Shown: positions 1 to 10,211 of the stretch, piece by piece | How the letters are laid out: every line of letters begins with the position of its first letter | How positions within the stretch are numbered: position 1 is the first letter of the stretch | DNA from: Piper betle | Taxonomy: Eukaryota > Streptophyta > Magnoliopsida > Piperales > Piperaceae | Reading direction: 5' to 3' | DNA length: 64,000 bases | Assembly: GCA_033002965.1 (NCBI GenBank) | Contig: JAURVB010014087.1 | Location: 45,163 to 109,162, forward strand | The notes under the pieces: generated by a model | What the model was told of the DNA's origin: nothing | Database searches by the model: none | What the model saw: only the letters and a program-made list of their open reading frames with translations | Made by a program: the position numbers and the translations under genes

Positions 1-2210
1 GAATCGCCCCACAAGCCGCTCCGCTCCGCTCGTCGATCCGCCGCCGTCCGGGCCGCTCCGCCGCCGCTGTGACCCCGACGACCACCCCCTCGACGTCGCC
101 GACGTTTCCCCCATCGTCCCGACCACCGTCGAGGCCGGCCGGAGCCTCGATCGGAGAACGCCGCCACCGCCGCCCACTTTCGACGCCGCCGTCGACGGCC
201 ATCGCCGCCTCGGCTACCCTGTTTGACACCACCATTGGACCGAGCTCGTCGAGCTGGTGCCGATAGACCCCCTGATTGCCCCGTCCCAAATCATTGCCGG
301 AAAACCGTCGGAATCCGCCGGAAAACCGCCGACACTCGCCGGAAAACCGCCGGAACCGCCGGAAATTGGATTTGTGGGAAATTCGCCGGATCATCCGCCG
401 AACGCACCCGGTCCAATCTGATCGGACTTCGGACGCCGCTAGGTGCCGAATTCGAGTTTCGAGCCACGAAACGGAAACTCTAGCCGTCGCCGATTTTCGA
501 CGACGCGAGGTATAATTTATTTTAATTTAATTATTTGAAAGTTTTGATTATTAGAATTGCATGCTAGGATTGGTGAATTGTGCGTTATAATAATATATAT
601 AAATGTAGATTTGATTAAGGATAAAAATATGAAATTTGTTTGATTGTGTGGTGTTAAAAATAGAAGTTATGAAACTAATTAGGGTTATTAAGTAATAATC
701 ATGATCTAATCAAACTAGCTTAAGTAGACTCGCTAGAATTGATATAGGTTGATGTGTGTTGATTGACGTGTGATTGTGTTGATTGTGTGTGTATGCTATA
801 GGATATGTGATTCATCATGCGGGCGTTAGTTTTTAGCTTGATTGTGTAGGTACGGTGTAGGAGCTCGCCGCCTAGGCGCGTGGACCCGTTTGGAGCTTCT
901 ACCAGGTCCGTTTAGGACTCGTTCTCTGATTTACGCTACTCTCTTGTGTATTTGATTTATTATGTGCAGGACGAGTTAAGTGGCGTTTTATCGAATCCCA
1001 CTTAACTCGGGCCATTTAGCCAACGATTTTCCGGATTAATAACCCTCGAGGATGAGATCCCTCGAGTTTGTTTTCGAACTTCAGATCCAGCTCACGTTGC
1101 CTTCGGGCCTATTGTATAAATCCCAACCCAGACCTATATATATGTATAGTTTTCGTGTTTTTGTGAGAGACTGAATGAGGGAAATCCGACTACCGTGCTA
1201 CGCGAGCGGGCACGTGTGTGTCGACAGTGGGCTCTGGAATGGTGTGCGGGCCGTTTCATTCCCGAGGGATCCTGACAACTCCACCTTTGAGTTCCTCAAA
1301 CCCGGAGAAGTGTGGAGGTTCACGGGTACTGCATTGCAGCGCATGTCTAGACTTGTGGTTTCAAAGGGTACTGAAGGCGACTGCCTGAGAGTACTCGGCC
1401 TTCGTGCTCAAGGCCAGGAGTAATATGGAAGGTGCAGAGGGCGGAAAGGAATGAGATTTGACGCGAGAAGCAATAGAGAAATGGCCGAGGCATGAGAATG
1501 TGAAAGATAGGGGGACGCTGTCGACCCGAGGGCGACGGCTCCCGTATGTGCCCTGATGAGAGTTCTTGAGGAAGTATATGGTGTTCATTCAACAGGAGAG
1601 TTTGCTCTCCTGTGCCAGATTGATATTAGTTATTTTCCGGGCCGGTAACACTCGTTACTGACGGTTTTTCTATATATATGTAGGTGAGGAATGCGAGCGA
1701 TGAAAGCTGTCGGGACTGCGGAGGAGCAGCACGGAACCGCGCACACATGTACCTGCCGCGTGTAACGTATAATGACGGTGTGTTATTGCTACGTGAATGA
1801 TAATTTTGATGTGTTTGTTTAGATAAATTGCTTGTTTTGAAATGAATGGATAAATGTGAATGAGTAGTGAGTTTGGAGTTCAGGCTCGGTTCAATTGAAA
1901 CGAAGGAGATAATGATGAATGCTACGATAGATTATCATGTTTTACCGTATTTTCATAAAATAGTATATATTTTCTTTTGGTTTCTCATTTATTATTTTAT
2001 CTTGTCTTTGCTTGCACGTCATGAGCATGTATGTAGGACTCCGTTAGAACCCACGCACCCCATCCATGCATTTCATGTTTGCATCTCCATCTTAAAACGC
2101 CGAGAGCAGATCCTGGATCGGCTTAACCGAACCGAGTAGATTAGCGAACGGTTCGGTCGCCGGTGACATTTCCGGGTCGGTTCACGGGTGAGCCGAAACG
2201 GGGTGTTACA
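1..2210 (+). mobile_element. Large LTR of an LTR retrotransposon (right part; left end outside window)
   Basis: The stretch aligns block by block with the nearly complete LTR at 20550-23437. Shared blocks include the GC-rich leader (about 20-500), a GAGCTCGCCGCCTAGGCGCG-type block near 861, a TATAAATCC promoter block near 1117, a segment with CCTGACAACTCCACC near 1271, and the end GGGTGTTACA at 2201-2210, the classic plant LTR terminus. No primer-binding site follows at 2211, so this is a 3' LTR or a solo LTR rather than a 5' LTR. It is richer in CG than the second copy, which suggests less decay. Short open frames inside it are not genes. The superfamily (Ty3/gypsy likely) is inferred from size only. 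Confidence 0.75.
295..366 (+). repeat. Short GC-rich tandem repeat inside LTR
   Basis: Imperfect direct repeats of the unit CCGGAAAACCGCCG occur four to five times with spacings of about 12-18 bases. A decayed counterpart (gccaaaaaac and similar) sits in the second LTR near 21425-21475. Confidence 0.6.
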
Positions 2211-3110
2211 CAAGGGTCTCGACAAAGCATCACTCCCGCTGCGGGATCAAAGCCATCATTTTGGAGCCTCTTGCCACCGCCAGAAAGGAGCACCACTTGC
2301 CACATGGCCTCTGCCACCAAGAGGAGTGTCACCATCCCGATTGCTACACACCACCTAGAAGCCTTGCGGTGGATTTCTGCCCTGCCAAGAGAGAAGGATC
2401 ATCGTTGCTGCTGCGAGACAAGGGTCGTCGTCGAAGATTTGTGCTGGACGTGAGCCCTCCTTCGACGCCGTCAAGTTGTTGCCCCACTTACGGAGGTGCT
2501 GCTGCCACGTCCCACCGCTGGAGCATAGCCAAGGAGAAGCCCTCTTGCCCAGTCTTGGAGCCGAAGCCATGCTGTTGCTGTGAGCCATCATCACGAGGCT
2601 TGGCCAGACAATTTGCAGCCCTGTTTTGCTGCCGAGGAACGGTGTTGCTGCCATGTACGTCCTCCTGCTGGAGCCAAACTGTGAGCCCTCCTAGGAACTG
2701 GAGTATCGCTTTCACCTTCCTGCCCCTCATTGGCGTAGTCGTCCACTTGCTCGCTGCTTCGTTGCCGTGGAACGACCCCTGCCCAATGCGCCATCCTCTG
2801 GTCGCCGCCAAAGCAGGAGCATCTCCGTCCAACTTGCAAGTTTCATTCTGTTTTGCGAAGGAGAAGTGCCTTGCTCACTGCAAAGATGATGTGTCCGCGG
2901 CATATGATGATGTGCCCAATGCGCCATCCTCTGTCGAAGATGATGTGTCCGCGGCATATAATCGGATTGCAGGGGCTGCCATCGACTTCGCTTCGGAACG
3001 CAAAGCTTAAGCTTTTTTTAACCGTCGGATGTGTTTTGAACGATCAGATCAAAATTCAAGCACAGCTAACTTAACTGTGCTGCAACACAGCAAACCCAGC
3101 CTCTATATAT
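2211..3110. other. Unclassified repeat-like sequence with internal duplications
   Basis: Both strands have overlapping open frames here (longest 2261-3010 on plus), but the translations are Cys/Pro/Ser-rich low-complexity text without a recognisable domain. Internal exact duplications are visible: a 23-base unit at 2883-2905 and 2937-2959, and a 19-base unit (cccaatgcgccatcctctg) at 2782-2800 and 2915-2933. The 3' end has a TA-rich run near 3104-3117. It follows the LTR end directly and is best read as transposon-derived or other repetitive DNA. No function is assigned. Confidence 0.4.
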
Positions 3111-3141
3111 ATATATAGACACACATAATAAAATAACAAAG

Positions 3142-3196
3142 TAGTGGGATAACTCAGTTCGGAGAGTGTCAGGTTACAGACCTAAAGGTCGTGGAC
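3142..3196 (+). pseudogene. tRNA-Phe-like fragment (truncated tRNA or SINE head)
   Basis: The text gtgggataactcagttcgg, followed by gagagtgtcag and later cctaaaggtc, tracks the first ~50 bases of nuclear plant tRNA-Phe: acceptor, D-arm/A-box and anticodon arm. The anticodon triplet has drifted to ACA. The T-arm/B-box and the 3' acceptor are missing, and a T-rich run follows at about 3198. It could be a dead tRNA gene or the 5' head of a tRNA-derived SINE. Confidence 0.45.
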
Positions 3197-3229
3197 ATTT
3201 TTTATTGGATATGCCACCATCTGCTAATT

Positions 3230-3560
3230 GAGCGAGCCAGCTCATGAGTTACTTTCGACTTTATAATTGACTCGGTTTTGAGCTCCTTAACGAGCTGGTT
3301 TCGAGCTCGTTAAAATTAAACAGTATAAGTGTATTCGGGCTCAAGTCGAGCTCGAACAACATAAAAAATATTCGAGTCGATTTTGAGCATATATATTTAA
3401 AACTTGTTCGATCTCGAATCAAATTTGAACAAACTTCGAGTTATTCGAGTTAAGTTCGAACGAACTTCGAGCCTATTCGAGTGAGTTTCGAATGAACTTT
3501 GAACTCTTCGAGTCGAGTTCGAATGAACTTTGAACTCTTCGAGTCGAGTTCGAGCCTGAA
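3230..3560. repeat. Dispersed CGAG/CTCG-rich repeat
   Basis: Dense gagctcg / ttcgag / cgagtcgag words in both orientations mark a dispersed plant repeat often seen in non-autonomous hAT-like elements. It resembles the stretches at 24360-24740 and 26205-26690. No coding potential is visible. Confidence 0.5.
3489..3550. repeat. Perfect 31-bp tandem duplication
   Basis: The 31 bases at 3489-3519 recur without a mismatch at 3520-3550 (begins cgaatgaactttgaactctt). This is a recent local duplication within the CGAG-rich repeat. Confidence 0.9.
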
Positions 3561-4280
3561 TTGCAAAAATCGGCTAATTCCACTCGAAATTGACTGATTT
3601 AAATCAGATCGGAGGGTTTCCGATTCAAAAATCAGCTAAATCGGTCTTCATGTAAATCGGTCCCTAAATCAGCCGATTCTGGAATTAGCCCAAATCGGCC
3701 GACTCTGGACGGTGGCGATAGACAAGGCAGGGGAGGACGAGGCGACGACCGAGGGGGGGTGTGGAGGATTTGGAGGGGTGGAAGGGGGTGGCAGCAGGCA
3801 ACTGGGCTGGTGCTAGTGGATGACCAGGACGTGCACAGTGGACGATTGGGCCAGAGCGATGGACAACCAGGACGTGCACGGTGGACTACCGGGCCGATGG
3901 GGTAGGGCAGGGCTGGCGGGGGAGAGCTCAGTAGGGCTAGCGGGGGGAGGCAGGGCGCGGCAATGGCGGTAGCAACGGGGGAAGGAGGGCGGCAGGTGTG
4001 GGAGAGAATAGGGGAAAGAAATAAAGAAATAGTTATGGCATTCTCGTAATTAAAACTTGACTCGAATCTAGACCCGAGTCAAAAATAATAACTAACTCTA
4101 AATAATTAAAAAAATCCAAAAAATATGAAAAAAACCATAGAAGATAATACATACCATAATATTAAAATCATATGTTTTATAATTAATAACCCACCGATTT
4201 TGAATAAGTTGAAATTTTTATATAGGACTAATTTAGACCGATTCAACTAAACCGCTCAACTTCCGATTTTTACAATTATA
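3560..4280 (-). mobile_element. Dispersed element copy 1 (related to 33270-33850)
   Basis: From about 4035 to 4265 this aligns at high similarity with 33555-33765. Landmarks include attctcgtaattaaaa, gactcg..tcaaaaa, taataactaactc and gaccgattcaactaaa. A GC-rich, G-biased centre (3700-4010) is also shared in character. The ends have imperfect inverted matches (aatcggtccctaaatcag near 3654 versus ggactaatttagaccgat near 4226). Read in reverse complement, 4040-4200 also matches the 5' part of the LTR at 20850-20995, so the orientation is given as minus. The class is uncertain. Confidence 0.5.
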
Positions 4281-5465
4281 GTTCAAGCACAAGCTAAGCT
4301 CGACTCGCTCAACAGCCCCGAGTATTAGCACGCGATATGGATAATTGTGGCCTATATGCAACAATGTAAAACATTTAGTAAACTTGGTTGACTTGATTAT
4401 CATAAAATATTTACCACAAATAAAAATTTTATTCTCCAAATTTTTTAAAAGTGAAAAATTAAATAAAAATAAACATGTAACCACTTTTCATTTTTTAAAA
4501 ATATCTGAGTTGGATCATATTCATTCTTTGACATTCTTTAAATTCAAGAATAATTCAACTTAAATAATTTTTTTTATAAAAAACATAACTTAAAGTAGCC
4601 TACTTTGCAGCATGAAAGGTTACCCACAAAATAGACATTAGGAAATGCTAATGCACCAAACTTCACTAGCAGAGAGGTCTAAAACACTTTTGTATCTTCT
4701 ATGTATAAGACCCACCTATTTGGAATGATGTGATGACAAACGAAGGTCTCCAATGCTTTCAAGTACACCTTATCATTTGATGATAAAAATTATGATGGAA
4801 CAGTGCATCACAACCATTTGTTTGCTTCATCTTTTGGGTCCATCATAGATTCATACACAACATCAAGTGAGCTGATAATAGCTAAAAACAAGCCTGAAAT
4901 AATTTATCCAAACTAAATAAGAAAAGATAAAAGAGTAAAGATGCTTCTTTATTGTCTTTGTATAGAAGCTCAGATATAGGAATGGTGTCCATCTCTGGCG
5001 GGCATTCTATCCCTTCGGATGCAGTGTTTAACTTCTGTTTTAACCGCAATGTGGCGGAATGAAAATCCAGTGCTCCCTCCCATGAAAGGGAAGATATAAA
5101 TAATATTTACTGATATTTTCTCAAAATTACAGAAAGGGTGAAATAATGTAGAGACAGGCAAGATGGAATAAGATGAAAGCACTGGCCGTTCCATGGCTCC
5201 TGAGTTGTGGCTTGAATCCATATCCAGAGCAAAATGTAAAACAGGTAAGTGCCTTTCAGAAGTTTCTTTTGATCTAAGCAGCTCATGGAATATGAATCTA
5301 AAAGATGGTCGATTGAGGAGAAGCATTTTGGCCTGAAAATAGAAACCAGCTTGTTAAAAGATATTGTAAATTATAGATAATGAGTTGTAAATGGTAGAGG
5401 GTGATTCTTCCTTGTCAAGTTCCGATCTTAAATTTAAGTATATAATAAGATATCTAACCAGCTTG
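4281..5465. other. Intergenic plus 3' UTR of the CCCH gene
   Basis: AT-rich sequence without a supportable gene. The part nearest 5465 must contain the 3' UTR of the minus-strand CCCH gene. Open frames on the minus strand around 4970-5326 show no domain and fit UTR or downstream sequence. Confidence 0.5.
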
Positions 5466-8400
5466 TCAGCTGCCCAGACCACCTTTACTTGATGGAGCAG
5501 AATTCCTAAGGTCATGAGACTCGGGGATTAAGCCAGCAGAAAAGGAAGAATCCATGTGCAGCCCAGAAGCTCTTCCTTCAGGCCTCAATTCGTAAGACAA
5601 GGACGATGGGGCAAAGGTAGTCTGTGATGAGCCGATGAAGTGCGAACTCATTGGCATGAAAGGAAGAGTAGGTGCAGATTGAGTGTACCTCAGCGTTTCC
5701 ATAGGGTGATCAAATTTGCAGGTAGGACCAAACTTACATATACCATGCTGTGCGAAATATAGACATTGTGGAGCACCCTGTCAAGAGAACAAAGAGCAAA
5801 ATTTCCAGATACAAGAATCTAAAACTCGAAAAAAGAGGCATACACATAATAGTTAAATACATTGTATAAAGGAGGCAATTAATTATATAGTTAAACCAGA
5901 GCAGATATGATATACACAAGACATGCATCCATCCACTCTATTCACCACTCACAAGCACAACAAAGCTGAAAGCACACAAAGTTCAAATAGAATATCATAT
6001 GACTAAATCGAAATTTCAATTTCCACAAAAGGCATGCACAATTTTAAAATAAGATAAGGGACAATAGTTAAAAGTACATATTCAATAGTTAATTTTTTTA
6101 GGCAAAAACATCTCTCAGAGCTCCAGGCTCAAACATATGGAGCAAATAATTCCTGGCTTCAGAAACATAATGCTACTTGAATCACATAAGCACAGCGGAA
6201 CTAGATATGTAGAGATAAAGAAATAAATTTTCAGATGCATAAAACAATCTGAAAGTATTCTTTGCATACATCCAGATAACAAGCCCCATCCCAACACCCC
6301 ATTACCCATAAGCACAAATTGAGAACCTTAGCTATGTTTAAAAATATGAACAGAATATTGTAACTTAAGTGAATGAAAGTTATCATTCGCTCCTGACATA
6401 TTCCTGTAACACTATGTACTAAGGCATATAAAAAATAACCAACAAACTGATATGTTCTCTTAAATCAAGAAACCATTAGATTTGAATCACTGAAGTAGCA
6501 TGCATTACGTCAAGCTGTCAGGCTACACTTGCTACATAAAAAAAGTTGCAGCAAGTGTAGACAGCTCTACCACTCCTGTGACACATTCAGCATCTATCAA
6601 GCCTTTGTAATTGATATTTCAAGCCAGGCTTTCTATGTGAGGATTAAAGAAAGCTTGAATAAGAAAACTGAAATGTCAAAAAGCATTCTTATTAATTATG
6701 GTTAAAAATGGAGGTTGTTATCCACTGAGTCGACACACTTATAAGGAAGATGAAATTTCTATATTATCAACGTTTAAATGCAACTAAGCACAAAAAGATC
6801 CTGATTCTTGAGTCACATCTCATATGAGAAGAAATCCGTGGGCTGAACAAATGCCATTATATTATAGGTGATGATGAGGATGGTGGAAGCCACATTTATC
6901 TGCAAATTATCTTCATAATTATATTAATACCCTAGCATGTCCACTATTGCAAATAGGAATCTAAAACGAGATGCCACCTCCACTATTGCAAATACAAAGA
7001 CAACTCACACAGCAGTTAAAGGAAAGTGGAAAGATAAAACAGAAGTCAGAAGAAGATGCCTACCGGACGAACAGGAAGGCCAATGGGGTTCAAGGTGGTA
7101 GTTGTACTTGGTATAGTCAAGTTCCTTGGATGATGGTATCTACAAGAGGACCCATACTTACAGTCACCCGTTTTTATGTAGTACCGGCAATCTGGTTCCC
7201 CTGGTCTTTCAGGGAGTATATTTTCATTTTGGTTAATACTTGAGGGTACCTCCCCAGGTGATGATTGAAAAAATTTTCCTTGATATGAAGGAGATGCTAA
7301 TGGTAACTGACGAGCTAAGCCAAAGGAGGAACCTGTTACATTTTGTGTCCCCGGAGAAGCTACTGGGCTTACAGAAGGCTGTTTCACACGGGAATGAAAA
7401 TTATCGCACAAACATAAATACAACAGTGATAGCATAAAGAAAAATAAAAGATATGAGAATCAGCATTATACTTACAGGATACGCAGTCAAGCTCTGCATT
7501 GGCACCATCCCAGGTGAAATCACAACAGTGCCATATGGCGCCTGAAAATAAGACCCAGACATAAGAGGCGGCCCAGCAACTTGCCAATTTGGAACTCCAC
7601 CATATTGCAATGATATAGAAGAAGACTGCATTTGAGGATAAAGAGAGGCGGGTGCTGGTGGAGGTTCTGGTGTTGGAGCATTAGACACCTGAGGATGATG
7701 GAATTTACAGGTAACACCGAACTTGCAATGACCAGTCTTCATGTAGTAGGAGCATTCTTTCTCGCTCTGAGATGTTAGAAACATTAAACACTCGCTTCAA
7801 AAAGTGCATATGATTTTGCAAACAATACATAAACAGCTCGATTAGGCAGCAAATGCTAGCAAAATGAAACGAAGCTCTCAAGATAAGGAAGGTTAAGAAA
7901 ATGGGATGCTTACTGGCCGTAATGGGTAACCATAGTAATTCAACTCCAAGGGAGCAACACCTCCATCTCTCTGTTTGGGATGATGATACTTGCACGTAGC
8001 TCCATATTTGCAAGCCCTTGTCTTCATGTAATACTGCCATTGAACACAAAGTCCACAGATTAAAGCAACAATTTTAATAGCAACATATTCACACACACAC
8101 ACACACACAAAATCAACACGTACGACAGTTATATTAACATGATTTAGAACAATGATCAAGTGCAAGAAAATTTGAAGCCAATCGGAAAATACACTCACAA
8201 GAACTCCTACCTGACAAACAGGCTGACCAATCCGCTCAGGATACTCCCCATCTGCAACCACCTGCTAATCAAACAGGAACAAGATCAACACTTCAAGAGG
8301 AGCTGATTTTGGGCACAAAAAAGATAGAATCATTACGAAAAAAGTAAATGCACATCAAAAGATGAGCTTTCTCACCTGCCAACGATCCCGTGGATGGTTG

Positions 8401-8649
8401 AAGCGGCATCTAGCGCCGTACCCACAAAACCCCGTCCTCATATAGTACGTACAGTCCGCCTCCCCGGCCGCTCCGGGTACGAATCCCTCCCTTCCAAGCT
8501 CAATCCCCACATCGATTCTGCAATGCAAAAACAAAACCCCGCAATCGGAAACAATCCAAAACCCCCAATTCGCAACGGCGACCGCAATCAAACAGAGAAA
8601 GCACAAAAGCAATTCGATGCACCCGACCATCAACGCCGGACTCCAACAT
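5466..8649 (-). CDS. ZFN-like CCCH zinc-finger protein, five C-x8-C-x5-C-x3-H fingers, with one frame break
   Basis: Plant ZFN1/ZFN3-type nucleic-acid-binding protein, probably nuclear. Coding exons: 8649-8628, 8517-8376, 8264-8211, 8033-7914, 7766-7476, 7378-7064, 5777-5466 (stop TGA 5468-5466), about 418 residues. Five fingers start at Cys30, Cys72, Cys118, Cys274 and Cys320. All keep C-x8-C-x5-C-x3-H, and each of fingers 1, 2 and 4 is preceded by YPER/LPER-type text. All introns have GT-AG ends and phases agree, except that exon 2 (142 bases) is one base short: the family motif SMW..L......YPERPG is in one frame and [12 protein letters not shown] in the next. The break falls at the CCCC run 8462-8465. 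The start ATG at 8649 is the first in frame with the family text, but the N-terminus is shorter than usual. A GC-rich leader lies upstream. An assembly error or real inactivation is possible; the family call is firm. Confidence 0.88.
8090..8108. repeat. (AC)n microsatellite in CCCH-gene intron
   Basis: About nine uninterrupted AC dinucleotides lie within the intron between the exon ending at 8211 and the exon beginning at 8033. Confidence 0.9.
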
Positions 8650-10211
8650 GCCGTGCCGCGGCGGCCGGGCCGGCCCCTCCCCTGCATCGCGGTCAATCAA
8701 ACAGAGAACCCCCGACTGCCCCGCCGCCGCGGCGAAGGTGGCGGCCTGGTCACCGGCGACGGCCGGATGCGGTGGCGGTCCGATCGCCGCCGGCGACGGC
8801 GGAGAAAGCGACGGCTTTTTCGGCGTCGGACCCGGAAAAGCGTTTGATCGATCTTCGCCGGGCCCCCGTCCGTTTTTTGCGCTCCCGGGTTTGTTTTTTT
8901 CTCTATGCCCGCCAAAATTTTGAAATTATGAGAAAGGGGCCCGTTATTATTTTATTACAAGTATGGGGCCACCGACTTCAGCACGCCGATGATTAGGATT
9001 TAGGAGCTAATTAAATAGGTTTTAATGAACGTAGTCAGCATATTTAATCAAGTTTCACATTAAATACCACTGATTTTGGATGTAATATCGACTATGCCAC
9101 TGTGGTTAGTAGTTCTTGTGGGGGGCTTTGACTGCACACGCCAACTCTTTGGGGTTAATAACTTGATCCCAAAATTTGTCGATTTGATTAAAATTAATCT
9201 TATGGTACTTAATAATTGAATAAAAGTATTTAGTAAATTAATTGAGTTAAGTAACATCCAAAAACTGAAATAAGAGCCTCTTAATCGCTCAATTTTATTT
9301 GTCTAAATTTATAATGTCATTTTAAACGTTCTTAGGTGCTGGGTAATTGTGAAATCACAAAATGTGGGTTAATTTAATTTTGATGATATCAATATGCTAA
9401 TCGCAAAGTATTGTAAAATATAATTATCAGAAGTAAAACAGGGTAACAACTTTTGTAACAAAATAATGAATATGAAATATCTTTTTGTGAAAGATTTTGA
9501 ACCTTCAACTTTAGTTAATTGACTCCACAGAGAATTGTCGAATGAGACACCGGCCAACGCTCCAATATTCAATGCAGCCATTTTTTTATTTTTTATATTA
9601 TTTAATACTTGACAGGTGCAGCTAATATGCACAAGACGAAATGTGTACAATGACAAGTAGGAACAGGCACTAGGAAGTCCAAAACCTGTCTTTTTCTTGG
9701 GTTAATATTTTATTTATTGGTATTAAATATAATTCGTTGGATTAAGTATTGCAATGGTATCATATTTAATTATCACTTCATCAAGAACCTAATCTATTTG
9801 AAAAATAAGTATTTCATATTTATCAAAAATTTCTTCACCATATCAAATGCCCAGGGCTGGAATGGCATACAATTCATGTTGTAATATCGACGTCTAATTT
9901 GCAGAGATTCAACACTGCAGTTTTTCTGTCTACACTGCTGTGATTGTGGGAAGTGCAAACACAGACTAACGCAAAATGAAGTGCCTGAGAAGGGATGAAA
10001 TCCATGGAAAGCAGAAAAAAAATGACACACTATGGGCGGAGAATATGTATAAAGCACGTTTGTACAAAGAAACAAATCACCTAAACTTCTGGCAGCAGCT
10101 TTCGGTATTAATGCTTTTTCTTTTCCTTCCAACACTAGTTCCTGCAATGAAGTTCCACATACAGTTCTTTCAATTTGCACAACAGTAACAACGGAAGGCT
10201 CGACATCTCCG
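8650..10211. other. CCCH-gene promoter/leader and intergenic region to LAZ1 3' end
   Basis: 8650-8930 is GC-rich, CCG-repeat DNA that forms the 5' leader and likely core promoter of the minus-strand CCCH gene; no TATA box is obvious. The rest is AT-rich without a supportable gene. The minus-strand part next to 10211 should be the 3' UTR of LAZ1. Antisense open frames across 8394-8996 are codon shadows of GC-rich DNA. Confidence 0.5.

Noticed and set aside
1175..2139. Short frames in the left LTR
   Set aside because: Not conserved as open frames in the second LTR copy.
2261..3010. 249-codon open frame on plus strand
   Set aside because: Low-complexity Cys/Pro/Ser text, equally long frames on minus, no domain, internal repeats; treated as repeat sequence.
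4970..5326. 118-codon minus-strand frame after the CCCH gene stop
   Set aside because: No family match and separated from the last exon by a clear stop; fits 3' UTR or downstream DNA.
8394..8996. 200-codon plus-strand frame
   Set aside because: Antisense to the first exons and GC-rich leader of the CCCH gene; an open frame expected from composition.
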